Shown here: positions 17,625 to 25,945 of the stretch, one piece after another
Numbering within the stretch: position 1 is the stretch's first letter
Layout of the letters: every line of letters begins with the position of its first letter
Notes under the pieces: generated by a model
What the model was told of the DNA's origin: nothing
The model's database searches: none
The model's input: the letters and a program-made list of their open reading frames with translations, nothing else
From: Acetobacter lambici
GTDB taxonomy: Bacteria; Pseudomonadota; Alphaproteobacteria; Acetobacterales; Acetobacteraceae
DNA: 64,000 nucleotides
Assembly: GCF_011516885.1 (NCBI RefSeq)
Contig: NZ_WOTD01000007.1
Span: 49,310-113,309, forward strand
Direction: 5' to 3'
Translations under genes and position numbers: made by a program

Positions 17625-18025
17625 GTCAGTTTCCTAATTTGAATTTTGTATGATTTTTCTACTATGTCTTGGGCGCATATAGAAAGTTAATGGATTTTTC
17701 TACATGTGTCCATGCCACGTTTTACAAAAAGTGTCTAGAAATCTAGTTTATTGACCATACGGTGAGTAAGGTCATAAGGGGCATTTTTATATGACCGATT
17801 GTGTGGTGTTCGATCACATGGTGCGGGGATGTTGGGAATATAATTTTGCGCTCCCATAATCAGCAAAAATATAGAGAATTTTTATAAATTCCTGCCAACA
17901 CTGCTGGCGTGGGTTCCGTTAGGTAGCTCTGGTCACGCTCAGACGCCGGGTGTAGAATGAATGACACACACGTTGCTGTTTTTTGCCCGTCGGGCGGGGA
18001 ATGGCTGATAAAAAATGGTGCAATC
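17625..18025. other. AT-rich intergenic region between the glycan island and flaF
   Basis: About 330-400 bases with no supported gene lie between the divergent glycosyltransferase and flaF. AT content is high up to about 17900 and then falls, marking the right edge of the island. Promoters for both sides must lie here, but I see no confident consensus element, inverted repeat or mobile-element end. Confidence 0.4.
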
Positions 18026-18421
18026 ATGATCCATCCCGCAATGCGCGCCTACCAGAATGTGGCAGGGTATTCCCTGACGGACCGACAGGCCGACGCAACC
18101 TGCTTCAGACTGCTGATCGAAGAACTGGAAACGGCATCTGCCAGTTCCGAGCACTCCGTTCGGCTCAAGGCCCTGACCAAGAACCAGCGTTTGTGGTCCA
18201 TGATCATGAAGGCGAATTCGCTGGATGCAGGGGCGACAAATTATGAAGACAGGGAACTGTTTGTAAGGCTTGCCTCTCAGGCGCAGCGTTATGGCATTCG
18301 TGCCATTCTCGATAACAATCTGTCCCTCGCTCCCTTGATTGGAATTGCAGAAACCGTTCTGGAAGGCTTGGAAACATCAGCAGGTGCCGGACAGGATTTT
18401 GATACCGACGCCATGCTCTGA
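18026..18421 (+). CDS. flaF: Flagellar regulator FlaF
   Basis: FlaF works with FlbT in alphaproteobacteria to control flagellin synthesis and secretion. The predicted product has the family landmarks: AMRAYQNVAGYSLTDRQADA at the start, a long helix (CFRLLIEELETASA) and the ALTKNQRLWSMI motif, then a second helical half. An upstream in-frame ATG at 17957 would add 23 residues that look unrelated to the family, so 18026 is preferred; neither start has a strong ribosome site. flbT is not in the window. It lies 33 bases before the globin-coupled receptor. Confidence 0.8.
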   Translation: MIHPAMRAYQNVAGYSLTDRQADATCFRLLIEELETASASSEHSVRLKALTKNQRLWSMIMKANSLDAGATNYEDRELFVRLASQAQRYGIRAILDNNLSLAPLIGIAETVLEGLETSAGAGQDFDTDAML

Positions 18422-18454
18422 ACGGTTGGGGAGCCAATAAAAGGTGGCTCGACT

Positions 18455-19978
18455 ATGGAAAATTCGGACGCGCGGGCAGGCCAGTGGCAGCCTGCCTCAA
18501 TAGCTGACAGATTGTCTTTTATGGGGATAGAGCGGCGCGAGCGGGATACGCTTGCCAGTATGCGCCCCGACATGGCCGACATTTTGGACGAGAGTCTGTC
18601 CGAATTTTATCAACGTGTGCATGATGTGCCCGAACTGGCCCGGTTCTTTCCGACCGAGGCCACGACAACCAAAGCCCGGTCGCTCCAGCAGATGCATTGG
18701 GAGACCATTTTGTCCGGCAAGTTTGGGCCGGACTATGTGGCCGATGTTACCCGGATTGGCCATGCCCATGCCCGCATAGGGCTGGAGCCACGGTGGTACA
18801 TTGATGGCTACGCCGTCCTGCTTGATGCTATCTGCCGCCGCCTGATCAGCCGTGGCGTGCGCGGCGGGCGGCGTTTTTCCCTCGGTCGTGCGGCGGCCGA
18901 AGCCGAGGTGGGCGAAAAGCTGGGCCACCAGATCGGGGCCATTCTCAAAGCTGCTTTTCTGGACATGGATCTGGTGATCTCCACCTATCTGGCGCGGCTG
19001 GAGGAGGAACGGCAGAAAGCCGCCTCTGAACGCTCCGCGCTGGAGCAGATTGCACAGGCACTGGAGCGCGTGGCCGAGGGCGACCTGAGTGCCACCCTTG
19101 CGCGGGATGTCGCCGAGCGTTCCCCTGTTCTGGCAGCAGCCTTTGCCAAGCTCAAAACCGGGCTGAACACCGTGGTGTCCGACATCCGCGAGGTATCGAC
19201 ACAGGTGGAGGACTCGGCATCCTCCATCAGCCAGAGCAATGCCCGTATTCTCAGCCAGAACGAGGCGCAGGTCGGTTCCATCCATCGCCTGACCAATGCC
19301 ACGGCCACGCTTGAGGCCTCGTTGGACGATGTTTCGGGGCAGACGGTGGCCGCCGAACATGCGGTGCGCAAATGCGTGGAGGCAGCCGCACGTGGCAACA
19401 CCAACATGCACGACGTGCGCGCCACCATGGCTGATATTCAGAGCGCATGGAAAACCATATCCGATCTGGTTGGCTCCATTCAGAACATTGCGGCCCAGAC
19501 CAACTTTCTGGCCCTTAACGCCAATGTGGAGGCCACGCGGGCGGGCAGTATGGGGCGCGGTTTTTCGGTTGTGGCCATGGCTATTCGCGACCTGTCGGTC
19601 AAAACATCCCACGCGGCACGCCAGATTGCGGCCAGCGCGCAAAAGAACGAGGCGGTTATTCGCAGTGGCGCGGATGCGGTCAACCAGATGGTGGCCGACC
19701 TGTCCGATATAGGGGCAGGCATTACTGTGGTGAACAACGCCATCTGCAAGATCAACAAGGAAATGGGTGGTCAGCAGCAAAGCGTTAAAGGCACCCACCG
19801 CGAGGCCGCCGCCTTGCGAGACCTGACGGAAAAAACATCCGCCATGAGTGAACATGCCTCGGCCGACTGTCAGGACCTCAGCCAGCGTTCGGCCAGAATG
19901 GTCGATCTGGTGAGCAACTTTGTCCTCTCCGATTACGGACAGGATTATGAGGATGACTACCCCATAGCCGCTGAATAG
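18455..19978 (+). CDS. Globin-coupled chemotaxis/aerotaxis transducer
   Basis: The 507-residue protein has no membrane helices. Residues 1-190 are a globin-coupled sensor domain with the conserved RIGHAHARIGLEPRWYIDGY segment, in which His105 is the likely haem proximal ligand. HAMP-like coil follows (ALERVAEGDLSATLARDV), then a cytoplasmic signalling domain with the tip SIQNIAAQTNFLALNANVEA and GRGFSVVAMAIRDLSVKTS. Proteins of this build (HemAT class) sense oxygen and feed the chemotaxis kinase. The tip has substitutions (NVEATRAGS, VAMAIRDLSVK) relative to the other receptor here. It is likely cotranscribed with flaF. Confidence 0.9.
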   Translation: MENSDARAGQWQPASIADRLSFMGIERRERDTLASMRPDMADILDESLSEFYQRVHDVPELARFFPTEATTTKARSLQQMHWETILSGKFGPDYVADVTRIGHAHARIGLEPRWYIDGYAVLLDAICRRLISRGVRGGRRFSLGRAAAEAEVGEKLGHQIGAILKAAFLDMDLVISTYLARLEEERQKAASERSALEQIAQALERVAEGDLSATLARDVAERSPVLAAAFAKLKTGLNTVVSDIREVSTQVEDSASSISQSNARILSQNEAQVGSIHRLTNATATLEASLDDVSGQTVAAEHAVRKCVEAAARGNTNMHDVRATMADIQSAWKTISDLVGSIQNIAAQTNFLALNANVEATRAGSMGRGFSVVAMAIRDLSVKTSHAARQIAASAQKNEAVIRSGADAVNQMVADLSDIGAGITVVNNAICKINKEMGGQQQSVKGTHREAAALRDLTEKTSAMSEHASADCQDLSQRSARMVDLVSNFVLSDYGQDYEDDYPIAAE

Positions 19979-19986
19979 GCGGGCAC

Positions 19987-20018
19987 AAAAAAACCGGCCT
20001 GCTTTGCGGCAGGCCGGT
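19987..20018 (-). terminator. Intrinsic terminator of flgE
   Basis: The 10-bp stem ACCGGCCTGC (19993-20002) pairs with GCAGGCCGGT (20009-20018) around a 6-base loop. The run of A at 19987-19993 gives a T tract on the minus strand. It sits between the convergent receptor gene and flgE. Confidence 0.8.
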
Positions 20019-20046
20019 GCAAAAGCACGCTGGTTTAAAAAGCGGC

Positions 20047-21378
20047 TTACTGCTTCATGGCGATGGTGGCCTGGAGCAGCTGGTCTGCCGTGGTCACAAT
20101 CTTGGTGTTGGCGGTGTAGGCTTCCTGCGCCACGATCAGGGCGGACAGGTCGCTTGTCAGATCGGTGGTGGAAGATTCCACGTAGCCAACCGTCAGCGAG
20201 CCGGTTCCGTTATCACCCACAACACCGGTCTTGGCAGAACCGGAGGCCGCGGTTGCCGTGTAAGCCTGACCATCCTGAGAGAGCAGGCCGTTGACGTTGG
20301 CGAAGTTGCTGAGTGCGACCTTGCCGATCAGCTGTGTATCCCCGTTGTCGAACGTGGCCATAATGGAGCCATCGCTTTCGATGCTGGCACCTTGGTATGT
20401 GCCAGAGGTCACGCTGTCGCTTGTTGTGGTCGGGGTTACGGCAGTTGCGCCAACGGTCATGCCTGTTGAGCCACCAATTGTGCCCAGAGCAAGGTTGATG
20501 CTCTGTGTCTGCCCATCAGGATATGTGACGGAAATTGGCAGGGAGACAGCCGCACCGCTGAGCGTGGAGGCGACATTGGAGGTACCGTCTTTCACAGATT
20601 GCAGAGCGCCATCGCTGTCGAATGTAACGGTATAGGTTTTGCTTGTAACGCTTGCCGTGGTTCCGTCAGAGTTGGCGCTGGCACTGGCGGAGACCGTCCA
20701 TGTGTTGGTGCCGGTATTTGTCCATGTCAGGCTGATCTGAGCCTGATTGTTTTCCGGGTTGGTTACGCTGTAGGTGCCATCGTAGGTGGTGGTCGCATCG
20801 GTGGTTACGGTGTCGTTAACAGCGGCGGCAGATGACAGGGTTCCGCTTGTTGTCAGTGTTGTGGTCTGTGTCGGTCGGAAGGTCACGTTGGCAACGTTGA
20901 TCTGCGTTACGCTCGACGTGTCCAACTGGCCGGTATCGGAATTGACCATGTAGCCATCAAGGTAATAGCCGCTGGTGTTTTCCAGATACCCGTCCTTGTC
21001 CTCATAGAACTCACCGTTACGGGTGTAGTACTGCTCGGAGGAGAAGTCCGCGCCGGAGGACGTTACCGCCCCGGTTTTTTTGGAAACGTTGAACAGCCCG
21101 TCACCTGAGATGGACATGGCCAGCCCGTCCGTGCTGGAGGCGGCGGTGCCCTGCGAGTCAACGTGCTGCACGGTAACAGCGGCGACCGAGTTGGCCACAC
21201 CCTGCGCAAACGACCCGGAGGTGGAGCCAGCGCCAGCCACAAAGTCCTGAAACGCGGTGGTGTCGGCCTTGTAGCCGACCGTCTGGCTGTTGGCGATGTT
21301 GTTGCTGAGGTTGGTAAACGCGGTGGCCTGAGCGTTAATCCCGCTGACAGCCGTGGTAAGGGAGTTAAAAATAGACAT
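20047..21378 (-). CDS. flgE: Flagellar hook protein FlgE
   Basis: The 443-residue product begins MSIFNSLTTAVSGINAQATA and continues to NLSNNIANSQTVGYKADTTA, the rod/hook/axial-protein N-terminus. It ends with AQEAYTANTKIVTTADQLLQ and a final ATIAMKQ, the matching C-terminal coiled segment. Residues such as SISGDGLFNVSK and YYTRNGEFYEDKDGYLEN are diagnostic of hook proteins. The central domains are Thr/Ser-rich. An AGGGACG ribosome site precedes the ATG. It is the first of a minus-strand block that continues after a 219-base gap with flhB. Confidence 0.95.
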   Translation of the reverse strand: MSIFNSLTTAVSGINAQATAFTNLSNNIANSQTVGYKADTTAFQDFVAGAGSTSGSFAQGVANSVAAVTVQHVDSQGTAASSTDGLAMSISGDGLFNVSKKTGAVTSSGADFSSEQYYTRNGEFYEDKDGYLENTSGYYLDGYMVNSDTGQLDTSSVTQINVANVTFRPTQTTTLTTSGTLSSAAAVNDTVTTDATTTYDGTYSVTNPENNQAQISLTWTNTGTNTWTVSASASANSDGTTASVTSKTYTVTFDSDGALQSVKDGTSNVASTLSGAAVSLPISVTYPDGQTQSINLALGTIGGSTGMTVGATAVTPTTTSDSVTSGTYQGASIESDGSIMATFDNGDTQLIGKVALSNFANVNGLLSQDGQAYTATAASGSAKTGVVGDNGTGSLTVGYVESSTTDLTSDLSALIVAQEAYTANTKIVTTADQLLQATIAMKQ

Positions 21379-21597
21379 GTATCGTCCCTGCCTTTTGGAT
21401 GCGCAGTTATCTTACGCTGGCTGTCTGTGCCGGGTTGGGCACGCGCATCAGCCACGGGTTATGGCAAACAGGCCCCGCAGGCTTGAAAATGCCCTGCTAC
21501 GCGACCTGCGCCTGAGTTACCCAACTGAGTAGCATGTAGGGCGTGGAACGCAAGTTTTTCCTGCATGAAAGAACTGTAAACCGCCAGTTTCCGGCCC

Positions 21598-22716
21598 TTA
21601 ACGCCTGCGGATTATGGGGCGTGACTGGGGTTGTTGCGGGGGAGGGGGCACGGCCCGCGCGCCGGGGGTTTTGAGCTTCATCACATAAGCAATAATGGCG
21701 GCTACGGGCTGGAAGTATTCGGCCGGAATTTCAGAATCGATCGGCAAGGTGTACAGCGCGCGGGCAAGGGGCGGGTTGGGCACAATGGGTACGCGGGCTT
21801 CCTCCGCCGCCTCACGCATGCGTGCAGCCAGTTCATCCGTGCCTTTGGCAATAATTTTGGGGGCGGTGTTTACCCCGTTTTCGTATTGCAGGGCCACGGC
21901 GTAGTGGGTCGGGTTGGTAACAACCACCGTGGCCTCCTTGACCGCCTGCACCATGCGGCGGCGGCGGCGCATGCGAATCTGCCGCTGGCGGGCCTTGACC
22001 TTGGGGTCCCCGTCCATCTGCTTGGTTTCGTCTTTAATGTCCTGAAAACTCATGCGCAGTTTTTGCAGCCGGTTCCAGCGGGTCCACACATCGTCCAGCA
22101 CCGCAATCACGGCCTGCACCACCAGCACCACCAGTGTTGCATACACAAACCATGAGATAAGCTCGTGCGTAAGGTGGATCACGCTCCACCGTTCGGACAC
22201 GGGGGCCACGCGCAGGGTCTCCTTGGCCACGCCCAGCAGGACGAAGCCAAAAACCACAAGTTTGACCAGACTTTTGGCGGTTTCGACCAGATTGTTCTTG
22301 CTGAACAGGCGCTTCATCCCCTTGGCGGGGGGAAGACGCATGATGTCGGGCATAATAGCGTTGGGGCGGAACAGGAACCCGCTCTGGAGCACGCCAAAGG
22401 TCAGAGTGACCAGCACACCCGTGCCCACAAGGGGGGCCGCGAGCCACGCCCCCTCCAACATAGCCTGCACGGAGGCACGGTAGAGGGAGGCGCGGTCAAA
22501 GGGAATGCTGTCAAAATGGGCCATAAGCCCTTGCATGTGCTGTGTAAACTTGTAGGCAGACAGGCCCGTGGTCGTGGTAAAAACGATCAGGAAGCCGCTT
22601 AGGATAACCAGAAGCTGCACCTCACGCGACTGGGCAATATTGCCTTCCTCACGCGCGTCTTCGAGTCGTTTGCCGGTTGGGGCTTGGCTCTTTTCGCCTG
22701 AACTGTCATCCGCCAT
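21598..22716 (-). CDS. flhB: Flagellar export gate protein FlhB
   Basis: FlhB is the autocleaving substrate-specificity switch of the flagellar type III export gate. The 372-residue product has the typical start (GEKSQAPTGKRLEDAREEGN), four membrane helices up to about residue 210, and a basic cytoplasmic linker (DIKDETKQMDGDPKVKARQR). The NPTH cleavage motif lies in VVVTNPTHYAVALQYENG. The C-terminal part ends in a Pro-rich tail. Length and motifs are normal. It starts 12 bases after fliR. Confidence 0.96.
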   Translation of the reverse strand: MADDSSGEKSQAPTGKRLEDAREEGNIAQSREVQLLVILSGFLIVFTTTTGLSAYKFTQHMQGLMAHFDSIPFDRASLYRASVQAMLEGAWLAAPLVGTGVLVTLTFGVLQSGFLFRPNAIMPDIMRLPPAKGMKRLFSKNNLVETAKSLVKLVVFGFVLLGVAKETLRVAPVSERWSVIHLTHELISWFVYATLVVLVVQAVIAVLDDVWTRWNRLQKLRMSFQDIKDETKQMDGDPKVKARQRQIRMRRRRRMVQAVKEATVVVTNPTHYAVALQYENGVNTAPKIIAKGTDELAARMREAAEEARVPIVPNPPLARALYTLPIDSEIPAEYFQPVAAIIAYVMKLKTPGARAVPPPPQQPQSRPIIRRR

Positions 22717-22728
22717 GCGTCCGGGCTC

Positions 22729-23541
22729 CTAGTGGTGCGCGGTGCCGGCACCAATGCCGGGCAGGCCGAGCAGCAGGTCGCCTGCGCGCTCCTGCCACAC
22801 GCCGGCCATGACCTGGATCAGAATGGCCAGCAGCAGCACACCCCCCAGCAACTGCGCGGGCATGGCCATGGAATAGACCTGAATGGAGGGCATAAGCCGG
22901 TTGAGCACCCCCAGCATGGCGGGCCAGAGCGTGCCGATCAACACAAAAGGGGCCGAAAGCTGGAAGGCCAGCGTAAAGGTCTGGGCCGTAACCTGCGTTA
23001 CACTGCTTGCCATATCCCCTGTCAGGGGCATGTGGCCGGGGGGGAACACGGCGTAGGAGCCGGTCACCGCCGCCAGAGGCAGGGCGTACAGGCCCGTGGA
23101 CAGAAAAATAACCGGGACCAGAAAAGACGCCATGTGGCTGATGGCCGTACTGCTGGCCCCAAGGTCCGGGTCGGGCTGGAGCACACTGGCAAGGCCGGTA
23201 AAAATGGCCACGAACTGCATGGAAATGCTAAGGGCGAGGGAGACCAGCCGCGCCAGCCAGCCGATAAAAATACCGTAAAGCAGCTCGCCGACAATAATGG
23301 CAATGGCGCGGGCGGGCATGTGCAGCGCCTGCCCCGATACGTCCTTGAGGGCGTTTTGCTCAATGGGCAGAATGGCCACGGTAATGCACAGGGCAATGCC
23401 AGCGCGGACCACCATGGGGGAGGTACTTTCCCCCAGTCCGGGGGAGGACAGCACAAGCGCGCTAACCCGGCACAGCACCAGCAGGAACATGGCGGCCAGG
23501 ACCTGAATGGACCCGCCGGGGAACAGCAGGTAGTCGGTCAT
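22729..23541 (-). CDS. fliR: Flagellar export protein FliR
   Basis: FliR is a multi-spanning membrane component of the export gate. The product starting at ATG 23541 has about 270 residues, with typical helices (VLAAMFLLVLCRVSALVLSS, VRAGIALCITVAIL, IVGELLYGIFIGWLARLV) and the closing helix near LLLAILIQVMAGVW. The open frame extends to 23607, but the added residues are hydrophilic and unlike the family, so the internal ATG is preferred. It lies between fliQ and flhB in the order fliE-fliQ-fliR-flhB. Confidence 0.92.
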   Translation of the reverse strand: MTDYLLFPGGSIQVLAAMFLLVLCRVSALVLSSPGLGESTSPMVVRAGIALCITVAILPIEQNALKDVSGQALHMPARAIAIIVGELLYGIFIGWLARLVSLALSISMQFVAIFTGLASVLQPDPDLGASSTAISHMASFLVPVIFLSTGLYALPLAAVTGSYAVFPPGHMPLTGDMASSVTQVTAQTFTLAFQLSAPFVLIGTLWPAMLGVLNRLMPSIQVYSMAMPAQLLGGVLLLAILIQVMAGVWQERAGDLLLGLPGIGAGTAHH

Positions 23542-23575
23542 GCCCGCGTGGCTGCGCGGTTGGGCTGCGGGCGGG

Positions 23576-23851
23576 TCATGACCCGCCGACCATGATGACC
23601 TGATCAAAAATGGTGCGGGCGTAGGTGTTCAGAACAGAGGCCATGTAGGAGCCGGTCAGGAGCAGCGCGGCCATGGCAGCCACGAATTTTGGCACGAAGG
23701 ACAGCGTGGCCTCGCTCACCTGTGTCATGGCCTGAAACAGCGAGACCATAACCCCGGCCACCAGAGAGGCCAGCAGGGAGGGAGCCCCCAGCTTGACCGC
23801 CACAAACAGCGTCTGGCGCAAAATATCGTGGATATCGACCGTGTTATGCAT
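23576..23851 (-). CDS. fliQ: Flagellar export protein FliQ
   Basis: This 91-residue protein has two membrane helices and fits the FliQ family in length and in motif order (LRQTLFVAVKLGAPSLLASLV, then SLFQAMTQVSEATLSFVPKF). FliQ is a small core subunit of the export gate with FliP and FliR. The gene begins 9 bases after fliE and is followed by fliR. fliP, often adjacent in other bacteria, is not present here. Confidence 0.95.
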   Translation of the reverse strand: MHNTVDIHDILRQTLFVAVKLGAPSLLASLVAGVMVSLFQAMTQVSEATLSFVPKFVAAMAALLLTGSYMASVLNTYARTIFDQVIMVGGS

Positions 23852-23860
23852 GGCCGGGTC

Positions 23861-24199
23861 TTAGATCGTCATTTTCATGACGTCCTGATAGGCCTGCACC
23901 ACGCGGTCACGCACGGTGGTTACGGTCTGCAACGTCAGTTTGGCTTCTTCCACCGAGGTGGCGATGTCGCTCATGTTGCCTTTGCCCGACAGGCCCGTGG
24001 CGGTCTGGGTTTCCGCTGTTTTGCCGGTCTGGATTGCGCCTTTGAGCGCGGTGTCCAGCGCGGAGGTAAAGCCCGAGACAATATCCGCCCCGCCCGTGGC
24101 ACCCGTACCCTGCTCGTCCGTTGGGGACTGCATGCTCTTCTGGGTCTGCCCGTAGGCGTTGAGCGCATCGAGGCTGCGTGTGGTGATATCGCTGGTCAT
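23861..24199 (-). CDS. fliE: Flagellar hook-basal body protein FliE
   Basis: FliE is the adapter between the MS ring and the rod. The 112-residue product ends with the conserved FliE C-terminus (SVEEAKLTLQTVTTVRDRVV, then QAYQDVMKM). The N-terminal half is Gly/Thr/Gln-rich and variable, as is normal. It heads a likely operon fliE-fliQ-fliR-flhB on the minus strand. The 138-base gap behind it, before the regulator gene end, should contain the promoter, but no clear element is visible. Confidence 0.9.
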   Translation of the reverse strand: MTSDITTRSLDALNAYGQTQKSMQSPTDEQGTGATGGADIVSGFTSALDTALKGAIQTGKTAETQTATGLSGKGNMSDIATSVEEAKLTLQTVTTVRDRVVQAYQDVMKMTI

Positions 24200-24337
24200 T
24201 TTGGCCCTGTCTGGCGCGGAGGGGCGGAATGCCGCCCTGCCGCCACGATAGTGGTCTGGAACGTGGGAGTTACTCTAATCCATTTGGTCCGTGCAAGGCC
24301 AGTGGCTTTTGTGCCCGCGTGGCCAATCTTTGCGGTT

Positions 24338-25138
24338 TTACAGCACGTCCATTTTGGTGGCGGGGGAAATAACGTTAATGCCCCGTGTGACCGGCAGACT
24401 GGTCTCGCGCGAGGCGGGGGTGGTGCTTGCGCTGTGGGCCGTGCGTGCGCCAAGGGGGATAAACGCCTGCTCGTTCAGCCTGTAGCCAATGCCCCATTGG
24501 GTGATAAACGGGTCGACAATACCAAAATCGCGCAGTTTTTTGCGGATTTTGCAGATCATGACGTCAATAATCTTGCCGTGTGGTTCCTCCTGCCCGGCAT
24601 ACAGGTTGTCCAGCAGGGCCTCCTTGCTGAGCACCTGATTTTTGCGCAGGGTCAGCAGTTCCACCACGTCGTATTCACGCGGGGTCAGGGGCAGGGGGCG
24701 GTCGTCTATGCGGACCTGCCTGCGGTCCACGTTGACCACCATGCGGCCGACATGCAGGTTCAGGCTGTCATGCCCGCCGGTGCGGCGCACAATGGCACGC
24801 AGGCGGGCAAGCAGTTCCACCGGCTCAATGGCCGCACTCACGCAGTCATCCGCGCCAATGGACAGGGTCTCGGCTACTTCCTGCGGGGTGGAGGTGCGCA
24901 CGATCATCATGACCGGGGTGGGTATGCGCGAATTGCGGATGTGGCGGAGCAGGCGTGTGTCCGCCCGGGCCTGCTGGATGACCGCAATATCGTACTGCGA
25001 GCGGCGCAGGGTTTCCACCACCCCTTCCGGGCCGGACATGGTCAGGGAGAGCGCACCCTCGACCGCGGCTTCAGCCAGACCATGGCACGGACGGATATCG
25101 CCATGAGTTGAATTGTCTCCGATACACAACAGGCGCAT
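24338..25138 (-). CDS. FtcR/CtrA-like response regulator with a degenerate receiver
   Basis: The 266-residue protein has an N-terminal receiver-like domain (about 1-118) and an OmpR/PhoB-type winged-helix domain (about 125-232). The latter is strikingly CtrA-like (LTPREYDVVELLTLRKNQVL, then IIDVMICKIRKKL). In the receiver the phospho-acceptor Asp of CtrA aligns with Gln55, the acidic pocket is reduced to GDN, and the usual Lys is missing. It may therefore work without phosphorylation, as known for FtcR-type flagellar regulators. It lies directly upstream of the fliE operon and is a likely activator of flagellar genes. A 30-residue tail is unassigned. Confidence 0.75.
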   Translation of the reverse strand: MRLLCIGDNSTHGDIRPCHGLAEAAVEGALSLTMSGPEGVVETLRRSQYDIAVIQQARADTRLLRHIRNSRIPTPVMMIVRTSTPQEVAETLSIGADDCVSAAIEPVELLARLRAIVRRTGGHDSLNLHVGRMVVNVDRRQVRIDDRPLPLTPREYDVVELLTLRKNQVLSKEALLDNLYAGQEEPHGKIIDVMICKIRKKLRDFGIVDPFITQWGIGYRLNEQAFIPLGARTAHSASTTPASRETSLPVTRGINVISPATKMDVL

Positions 25139-25415
25139 ATTTTTTTCCGTCTATTGGTTCCATGGTGTCTGCACGGTCAATATCGCAAGGAACTGCGGTG
25201 CACCAACCATATTCGGCAGGCAGATGCATAGTGCCGGTCGGGTATTTGGGGTGCGCTGGGGGCCACGCAAGGCCAGACTCCAAAAAACACCTTGGCTAAG
25301 GCATGACCATCCCATAATCTGAGCGCAAGATTTTTTTCGGCTGGTTTGCATGCGGCTCTGCCGTGCGGCATACCGGCTTTAGTGTTTCCTGTACGCCTTG
25401 AAGAGGTTCCATCAC

Positions 25416-25664
25416 ATGGCAGATACCACGGTTGCCGCTCAGCTTGCCTCCAGCATGCGCACGGCCACGACCAACATGGCTCAGGCAGCGCATCGGTCGG
25501 TCCAGCCCGAGCATGTAGCCTCCAGCGCGCTCAGGGTCGCCTCCTCCAGTCAGGACGGCTCCTCTTCCTCCATGCAGTTTGATGCATCGGGGCAGGTCGT
25601 GCCATCGGGCAATTCGCACAACAAGCATTCCGGCTCGGCCAGCTTTATCAACCTTCTGGCCTGA
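25416..25664 (+). CDS. Small hypothetical protein, Ser/Ala-rich
   Basis: The 82-residue product (starting MADTTVAAQLASSMRTATTN) is not recognised. It is polar and rich in Ser, Ala and Gln, with an amphipathic N-terminal helix and an unstructured His/Ser/Gly tail ending FINLLA. A GAGG element lies upstream of the ATG. An upstream in-frame ATG at 25398 would add six residues. Its place divergent from the flagellar regulator suggests a flagellar export substrate or chaperone, but nothing in the sequence proves it. Confidence 0.4.
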   Translation: MADTTVAAQLASSMRTATTNMAQAAHRSVQPEHVASSALRVASSSQDGSSSSMQFDASGQVVPSGNSHNKHSGSASFINLLA

Positions 25665-25945
25665 CCATGCCTCGGGCCGGGTTGTTCCGGTCCGATCGGG
25701 GGACAGGCCGGGACAGGGTCTTTTTTCACGCATGATGCTTCAGGGTATTGATGAGTGCGCAGCAGCGGCAGTGTCCGTTCTGGTCCTGCATGACTGACAG
25801 GTTCGTGTTTTCTGCTTTGGCAGGCGGGCCGGTCAGCCACAGTTCTTCTGCACCCGCCACCGTATGTGCAGAAGAGTCCCGCCTTAGGGCAGGGCCATTG
25901 TTCGTTCAGGATTAACCAGACGTGTATTTCAGCAGATCCGTTTGC

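Noticed and set aside
24292..24307. Sigma-54-like site upstream of fliE on the minus strand
   Set aside because: The TTGC part and spacing fit, but the near-invariant GG of the -24 element is absent.
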